Positions 58,452-64,000 of a stretch of DNA of 64,000 nucleotides are shown here, one piece after another (the stretch's first letter is position 1; each line of letters opens with the position of its first letter). The notes under the pieces are model-generated. The model was given only the letters and a program-made list of their open reading frames with translations. It ran no database searches and was not told where the DNA came from. The position numbers were made by a program, and so were the translations under genes. This stretch comes from Helicostylum pulchrum (lineage: Eukaryota > Mucoromycota > Mucoromycetes > Mucorales > Mucoraceae), in contig JAIXMO010000040.1 of the NCBI GenBank assembly GCA_025677825.1, positions 62,001 through 126,000 of the forward strand, given 5' to 3'.

Positions 58452-58600
58452 AATCAATAATTATATTTTAACAAAGAAAAAAAGAAGTAATATCGAGATA
58501 GGTGTAAATATTTTATTTTTATTTTGGGAAAAATCGGATAAAGGCAAATACAATTCTCCGCATCCCATTTGACCCTATTTTGGTAAAAATACGTAATTCT

Positions 58601-60715
58601 TTAATCCACTTTTATACTCGAAAATATCTTTCTTAAAAAGAGAAGACAGGAAAGATAACCAATTGATCCTACACATGAATAAAAAACATCAGTATTTTAT
58701 ATCGTTTTCCTCAAAATAAAAATAAGCTTTTTTTACCTGTCATAATAGCCAACAAGACACTAATAATTGAAGAATATCCAAAATAAAGCACAGTACTGGT
58801 AAAAGAATTAATGTCCAGCTTGGTAAAGTAATACAAGAACGAATACGCATAAGCATAAAACCCAGTTGCTCCCGCTGTTAAAAATGCGCGCCAAGACCAA
58901 TGATAGTCTTCACCACACATGTGAAAGTAACACATGAGGATAGCGACCTGAGAACAAGTAAGAATCAAGACACCAAACACCAAGAACAAGAACCCAATAC
59001 CATAATAAATCTTATGGAACCAAATTGAGTTCATAATAAAGTAAAGTTCAATAAAGATGGCTCCAAACGGCAAGATGCCACCCATCAAGATGGATGGTAT
59101 ACTACGCAAATACGTTGGTTGTTCAGGTATTTGACGAGGGATCTGGTTAGTGCGCACAGGTTGTTCAAGTTTAGGTTTGCGTAATCCAATATATGATCCA
59201 ACGATACTAAGTGGTAACGAGATGATTAACCAAAGACCAGCAATAGCCATCATTGTTCCAAACGGTACCGCGCCTGAAGAATGAGAATAGATCAAAAAGA
59301 AGTTGAGACCGATCAATCCACCGATCAAAGTACCTGGTAACAAAGTAGCTGATAGAATCATATTTGTCTTCCACATCTCTCCACCGTTCATCTTATAAAG
59401 TCTAGCGGAAGTATAACCCGAGATACAACTAAAGATCATAAAGAACAGAATCATCATGGTACCGAGTGCACCACGATTAGAAGGTGATAAAAATCCAAAG
59501 ACTGCAAATACAAGTACAACACCTGTCATGGCGATCAATTGAACTCCACTGCCTGTTAACACTGCTAATGTCATTGGTTTGTTAGGGGGTCGGAATACAT
59601 CACCGTGTACAAGTTTCCATCCATAATCTTCTTGGACGTCTTCTTGTGCATCAACTGCGTTATATCGAGAGATATCTTTATGTAAAGCACGTAATACAAT
59701 CATAGAGACCATACCAGTTAAAAATAATACAATGATACTAGAATTGATTAATGAGAACCAATGAATAGAAGGCTCTAAAACACGAAGATAACCATCCCAT
59801 CTTGTAGCCCATTCAATATCAGAAAGCTATACATATAAAAAAAAATCGTTTAGAATAAAGTGATTCTTTTTTTAAAATAATAATAATAATAATAGTAATA
59901 ATAATACACATTACAGTCCAAGTAACAGAATAAGTATAAATAACTTTAGACTTTCCATCTTCCTTTAAATGAAACGGACTAGATTCTGCTGTACACTTGG
60001 CATCTCCTTTAGCATCAGCCTTTGTATCTCTACTCGTAGGCTTGACTACCACTCCAACCACACGGGCCAAATCCCGATTGGTAATATGATAATAAATAAC
60101 AATATTATAATGATTATTTAAATAAGAGACGTCCTCATAAGTATTACCCAACCTGAACCCAATGTTATAGTACTTTTCACCCGTATTGGCATCAGAATCT
60201 TCAGTAGCAGCAGGTAACCCATCTACAGCCCAGTTAAACGCGTATCCATCCCCAATCACTTTATTAATAAACTTTGCATCCTCGGTTGGAATAGCTTCTG
60301 TTTGACAAATTTCTTGACATGTTTGATCTTGTCGCATTTTAAGCTATTAATATATTTGATAAGCTTTTTTTTTCTTGTGATACCTTCCTCCCTTTTTTTT
60401 CTCTCTCTCTCTATTGTTACGAACCTTTAATGGTGAATTAAAAATTCTATCACCAAAGATAATAGAACCTATACTTTCAGCTTGTTTTTCAATACCATCC
60501 ACAGGTTTACAAAAATGAAACTTTTCGTTATAATAGTCGTATGAAATAACTGACTTTATTTGTTGCATACTGGAAGGTGTAAGTGAGTTAACGTTAAGCG
60601 TTACAGCTTCTCCAGCTTCATAGTCGTGGGGTGCTACACCAGGTAGATAAAACCCAAAACAAAACGGTAAAGAGAGTGTGAATAGTAAGGTCGAGATCAC
60701 TTGCAGTGATTTCAT
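58601..60715 (-). CDS. TM9/EMP70 family membrane protein, 625 aa
   Basis: Four exons: 60425-60715 (ATG), 59915-60343, 58737-59826 and 58601-58668 (TAA), in phase. It has a signal peptide (MKSLQVISTLLFTLSLPFCF), then FYLPGVAPHDYEAGE, the family hallmark. A lumenal domain with paired Cys and LGDRI-like FGDRIFNSPLK follows, then nine hydrophobic segments, including GALGTMMILFFMIFSCISGY and SSGAVPFGTMMAIAGLW. The C-terminus ends SSIKVD, a KxD COPI-type Golgi retrieval motif. TM9SF proteins (human TM9SF2/4, yeast Emp70/Tmn) help sort membrane proteins in endosome/Golgi. A trinucleotide ATA repeat (59875-59906) lies in the third-exon-flanking intron. Confidence 0.95.
59875..59906. repeat. (TAA/ATA)n microsatellite in intron
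   Basis: About ten ATA units with one variant unit, in the intron between exons 2 and 3 of the TM9 gene. Confidence 0.85.
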
Positions 60716-61360
60716 CTGGAACTAGATTTGTTTTTTTTTCTTCTCTTATCTTAAAACAAAGCCCAAGAAGAAAAAACAGGAGAATGTCGCCAAGGCACAC
60801 TAAATTAAATTTATTTATTTTTAGTGTTCAGTGCGGCTGGTAAACTTTGTTCCCCTTCTAACCATTTGTTACAGCGCCAAAAAAAAGAAATGTCGCGTTT
60901 TTTTTTGTATTTCTCTGCAAAAATGCAACTGACGACAGGGTATATTTGAATCCTGCTTTATTAGTCATGAATACATTCTGTTTACGTAATATGTATATAG
61001 ATTTTATATGTTCACATTATTGTAACCGTATCTTTTTACAACTATTTTATTTGTCATCAGTACACCTCAAGAGAGAAGTACTGGTCGACTCTTTGCGAAG
61101 CGTTAATAATTCGACTATGCCTAAAACTACTGATACAACTCGGGAATAAATGTAATTTAATAAAGACGGTAGTTAAACAATGAAAGATAAGTAAGACTAA
61201 TATTAGAGAAAACCAAATAAGTGAACACTAAGATATTTTAAGTCTAGTTAAATTTATTGAGAAGAGAGGTATTTTGCTTTCGACTCAAGTTTGTATTACT
61301 TGAGACAGGAAAGTTAATTTGGGTGTAGCACCATAAATTTGTAAACCAATACAGCTGAAA
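60716..61360. promoter_or_regulatory. TM9 upstream region; no other gene seen
   Basis: About 650 bp between the TM9 start and the end of the pseudogene. No supported reading frame; the ATG frame 60946-61149 is poor in composition. Confidence 0.45.
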
Positions 61361-62430
61361 TTATGCTGGAGGGTAGTAATAATCTTCTTCGGCATTTAAG
61401 GCATAACTGAGGGGATGTTTAATAACGGATGTCATGCCCACACCTTCTCGTATAAAGGGTAACAATCGAGAGCTCCCTTTTTTTCTATCATTGATCTTAG
61501 TTATCAATTTTTCTACACTCTCCTGTGTAAAGTTAAGAATCAGAAAGAATAAAGTTCAGACTACAATTATCATATAGAAAAGTAATACAACACTTGGCTA
61601 CTTACCTTAATCCCAAAAAAATAATTGACATGATGTACGAGGAACTAGCGCAATATCATTTATGTCTCTTGGCAGATAGAACTCTTCTGTCACTGTTGAC
61701 GTATACTGAGCTTCGTAGTCGAGATTCGTTCTGTAGAGTATGCAATTGTGACCTGAATACAGGGGAAATCACTCATGTCAGTATTTTTCGTTATACGTAT
61801 ATGATTATAGTAAAATTAAATACCTTAAATTAAAATACCATGAACTACAGGATCTTCAATATTTAATGAAATTAGCTGATTTAGCATAATTTGCATTTCA
61901 AGATGAATTTTAATCTTGTCGAAATAATCGGGAGTGTACGATTTTTTTTTCCTTTTTGATTTCGATAATAAAAAGAACTCATGTGCAACTTTGAAATCGG
62001 GAATAAATGTCTTTGAAGCTGCGAGATGTTTTGAAAGCTTATGAATCAAATACTTATCAGATTGAAAAATCTCTTTTGTAAAGAACTCATAACAGTCGTG
62101 GTCTTGTTTGGTATGGCCTTTCTTAAGTTTGCAGGCAAGTTTACTGTCGAGAAGCTATTGGTTATTATCGGTAAGGCTCCAGTCTTCTTTCTTGTCGCCA
62201 TGAAAATAATCAAAGCGGGATTGTATAGTTGGATGTCTATCAATACTTTCAGAACTAAGATCTTGGCTAGAAACATTTTCTTCATCTGTAGCAACATTTC
62301 CATTTCCCCCTAATGATTCTTCTTCTACTACTGACTCATTAATTGTAACATTCGATTTCTTCGACTGATTGATATCTTCTTTTGCTAGATCCTTGGTTTT
62401 TTTCTTCGTAAGTGTTTAGTATTTTACAAA
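61361..62430 (-). pseudogene. Decayed multi-exon gene of unknown family
   Basis: Minus-strand exons can be read: about 62430-61839, 61752-about 61611 and 61522-61361 (TAA). The first part is acidic and Ser-rich (NESVVEEESLGGNGNVATDE), then basic and helical (DYFDKIKIHLEMQIMLNQLI). The later exons read NCILYRTNLDYEAQYTSTVT and FIREGVGMTSVIKHPLSYAL. Two lesions stop expression: an in-frame TAG at 62155-62157, and a frame break at the 7-nt A/T run (61615-61621) just before a donor, which would close if one base were absent. Further scraps continue to about 62700 (LCQDFPKFYKEDNIQRQFIK). Phases at other junctions agree, so decay is recent. Not recognised. Confidence 0.65.
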
Positions 62431-63177
62431 AAAAAAAAGCTTAGTTAAAGAAAATAGTCCAAACTTAAGTAAATACGAACCATCATTCTTTTTAAGCAGA
62501 CTTTTCCAATCAGTGCGCCTTGCTCTGTGGATTAAACGATAGTAATTGATTGAGATTACTTTTTCAACGTTTTTTTATTCATCTTTGGTCAGTGTTTGAG
62601 CTCATTTTGACGATAATATTTGATGAACTGTCTTTGAATGTTATCTTCCTTATAAAATTTGGGAAAATCTTGACACAAGGTCAATTTACATGGTCGATTA
62701 AAAAAAGTATGCCATATTACTTTTCACTTACCTTTATGAATGATCATTACTCAAGAGGAACCGTATCGGTTTATAAGAACATAAAATAAAATAGAAACAT
62801 AAAAACAGAAATAAAAAGCAAAGTAATATGTGAAGAAGAAAGAGGAAGAAAAAAACGCGTCTATTTAGTGATGTAATCTATTTACTATTTGTTTCATATA
62901 CGTTTGCTAATCATTCAATGATACATAATTCCTTTTTATGCGGATCGACCATGTGGATCGATTGTGTATCAATAATTCCCCTAAATTCAATTAGACGTCT
63001 ACAATAACTAGAGAGAAGATTGTCTGTAAGTGAAGAATTCTGATAACTGGTCTAATACATTATTATCATAACGGTAAAAATGGATCAATAATCATTTAGC
63101 AACATTTTAAAACTCAATAATGTAACACAAGAATGATGCAATTTAAACAATAGAAAAATATTTTATTAAAAGTATGC
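62431..63177. other. Flank of pseudogene and 3' region of glycosyltransferase-like gene
   Basis: Probable upstream exon relics of the pseudogene lie at about 62540-62720. From 62780 to 63177 no coding signal; it includes the 3' flank of the gene that ends at 63178. Confidence 0.4.
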
Positions 63178-64000
63178 TTACGTAGAAGATGACGACTCTA
63201 CAATTAATCCAGTATTATCACCTCTAAATAACTTTTCAGATGTAATATACTTTTCTTGACGGTTTAATAATCTTTTAACGCAGGCCAAAGTAGAAGGTAA
63301 AGTCATAAACAGCCAAGCAGCAACAGGTAAATTAATATAATCAATCAAGTTAGACCATTTTCTACTTTCCGCTTTTGTTTTATGCAAGAACTCTCTATCG
63401 ATGGTACGATGCAGCTGTTCATACACGGCCAAGGTACCAAATAATGGTAAAGGCAAACAAAGCGTAATGACCTTAATTACACTCCAAAGACGCCCAAAGA
63501 ATTCGGAAGTCAATATAGGGTTATCGGAAGGAGCGACCAATTGCAACGATTGAAAGGGCGGGAACAAAATAAACTGCATTAAAGGGACGGCTGCAAACAT
63601 TAGCCAACCTGAAGTAGCAGGTACCATATGTGCCTCCAAGATGATAAAGCAAACCTTGAGTCGTTCAAATAAACTGATACAAGCAGAAGATGTTTGAAAG
63701 GCGTTTTTCAAGGTATATGCAACATCTGCCACTCCATTGTAATGACGTTTGGCCTGTACATAACGTGCACTGACGTTAGATAGATAACTTTTAGTTTGAA
63801 CATTGGTCAGGTTGATGGGGACGTAAATAGGAGCGGTTCTCACTTGACCTTGTGTTTTCCAAAAACATTTCAACCACATATGCATATCTTCACCTACTGC
63901 ATCAGCATCTGTATCCCAATAACCAACTTTATCTGCCAAGACCATAGAGAGTGAATAGTTAGAGCAAGGAATACACATGCCTCTACTGTTGGAAAGATTG
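63178..64000 (-). CDS. Glycosyltransferase-like membrane protein, 3' part (truncated by window)
   Basis: Frame open from the window edge (64000) to a TAA at 63178, at least 274 codons, no intron seen. The visible part has LADKVGYWDTDADAVGEDMH followed by MWLKCFWKTQG, with the acidic ED typical of the acceptor-site loop in GT2-like enzymes, then at least three membrane spans (GWLMFAAVPLMQFILFPPFQ, VITLCLPLPLFGTLAVYEQL and YINLPVAAWLFMTLPSTLAC) and a short charged tail. The N-terminal catalytic half lies beyond the window. It resembles the fungal GT2-type membrane glycosyltransferases of unknown product; I cannot name the substrate. Confidence 0.7.
   Translation of the reverse strand, partial: NLSNSRGMCIPCSNYSLSMVLADKVGYWDTDADAVGEDMHMWLKCFWKTQGQVRTAPIYVPINLTNVQTKSYLSNVSARYVQAKRHYNGVADVAYTLKNAFQTSSACISLFERLKVCFIILEAHMVPATSGWLMFAAVPLMQFILFPPFQSLQLVAPSDNPILTSEFFGRLWSVIKVITLCLPLPLFGTLAVYEQLHRTIDREFLHKTKAESRKWSNLIDYINLPVAAWLFMTLPSTLACVKRLLNRQEKYITSEKLFRGDNTGLIVESSSST

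Noticed and set aside
62041..62313. 90-codon plus-strand frame
   Set aside because: Antisense shadow of the decayed minus-strand gene, whose splice sites and phases are consistent.
1..64000. CRISPR arrays, operons, defence islands, ribosomal RNA
   Set aside because: No regularly spaced repeats, no bacterial gene organisation and no rRNA-like stretch were seen; the window is intron-rich eukaryotic DNA.

Overview
The window is nuclear DNA from a fungus, most likely an early-diverging, Mucoromycota/Mucorales-type lineage. The DNA is AT-rich, and genes are broken by many short GT-AG introns (about 45-100 nt) packed with poly-T and poly-A. Fungal-specific proteins are present (the ERMES subunit Mdm12, a PPZ-like phosphatase, PAS kinase), together with fungal housekeeping genes. 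No tRNA, rRNA or CRISPR was recognised. Most protein-coding genes had to be assembled from several exons; exon limits below come from splice consensus plus frame continuity, read by eye.

Left part (1-9.6 kb): one single-exon hypothetical gene; weakly supported fragments at 3.0-4.0 and 4.8 kb; a four-exon gene of unknown function (5047-6002, minus); a nine-exon secreted acid-sphingomyelinase-like phosphodiesterase (6176-8608); then small exon fragments on both strands. 9.9-17.7 kb is gene-dense: isopentenyl phosphate kinase overlaps the 3' end of EMC2, followed by PAS kinase and a PP2A B''-type EF-hand subunit. 17.7-25.2 kb is sparse, with one F-box/LRR gene, a tentative small membrane-protein exon and a tentative multi-exon gene.

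25.2-35.5 kb is again dense: a mitochondrial-looking M3 oligopeptidase tail-to-tail with MDM12 (6 bp between stop codons), a myristoylatable PPZ-like phosphatase, a short C2H2 protein, EFM7 and a HAD/'Swiss Army Knife' protein. 35.5-40.7 kb is a gene-poor block with broken mobile-element sequence. 40.7-46 kb carries a tandem pair of peroxisomal acyl-CoA oxidases, both ending in SKL and both keeping a 19-nt microexon, tail-to-tail with GPI14. 48-60.7 kb holds a coiled-coil membrane protein, a pyruvate-decarboxylase family enzyme, PUS1, an SDR oxidoreductase, a DUF676 lipase and a TM9/EMP70 protein. The right end has a decayed multi-exon gene and the 3' part of a glycosyltransferase-like membrane protein running off the window.

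Functional themes are lipid and membrane biology (sphingomyelin cleavage, isoprenoid phosphate salvage, peroxisomal beta-oxidation, ERMES lipid exchange, GPI anchors, lipase, ER and Golgi membrane proteins) and signalling phosphatases and kinases. I see no operon-like system or defence island. The most notable item is a complete isopentenyl phosphate kinase, an enzyme of the alternative mevalonate route. Other items worth a look are the conserved microexon pair, two reconstructed genes of unknown family, and a fused mobile-element relic.
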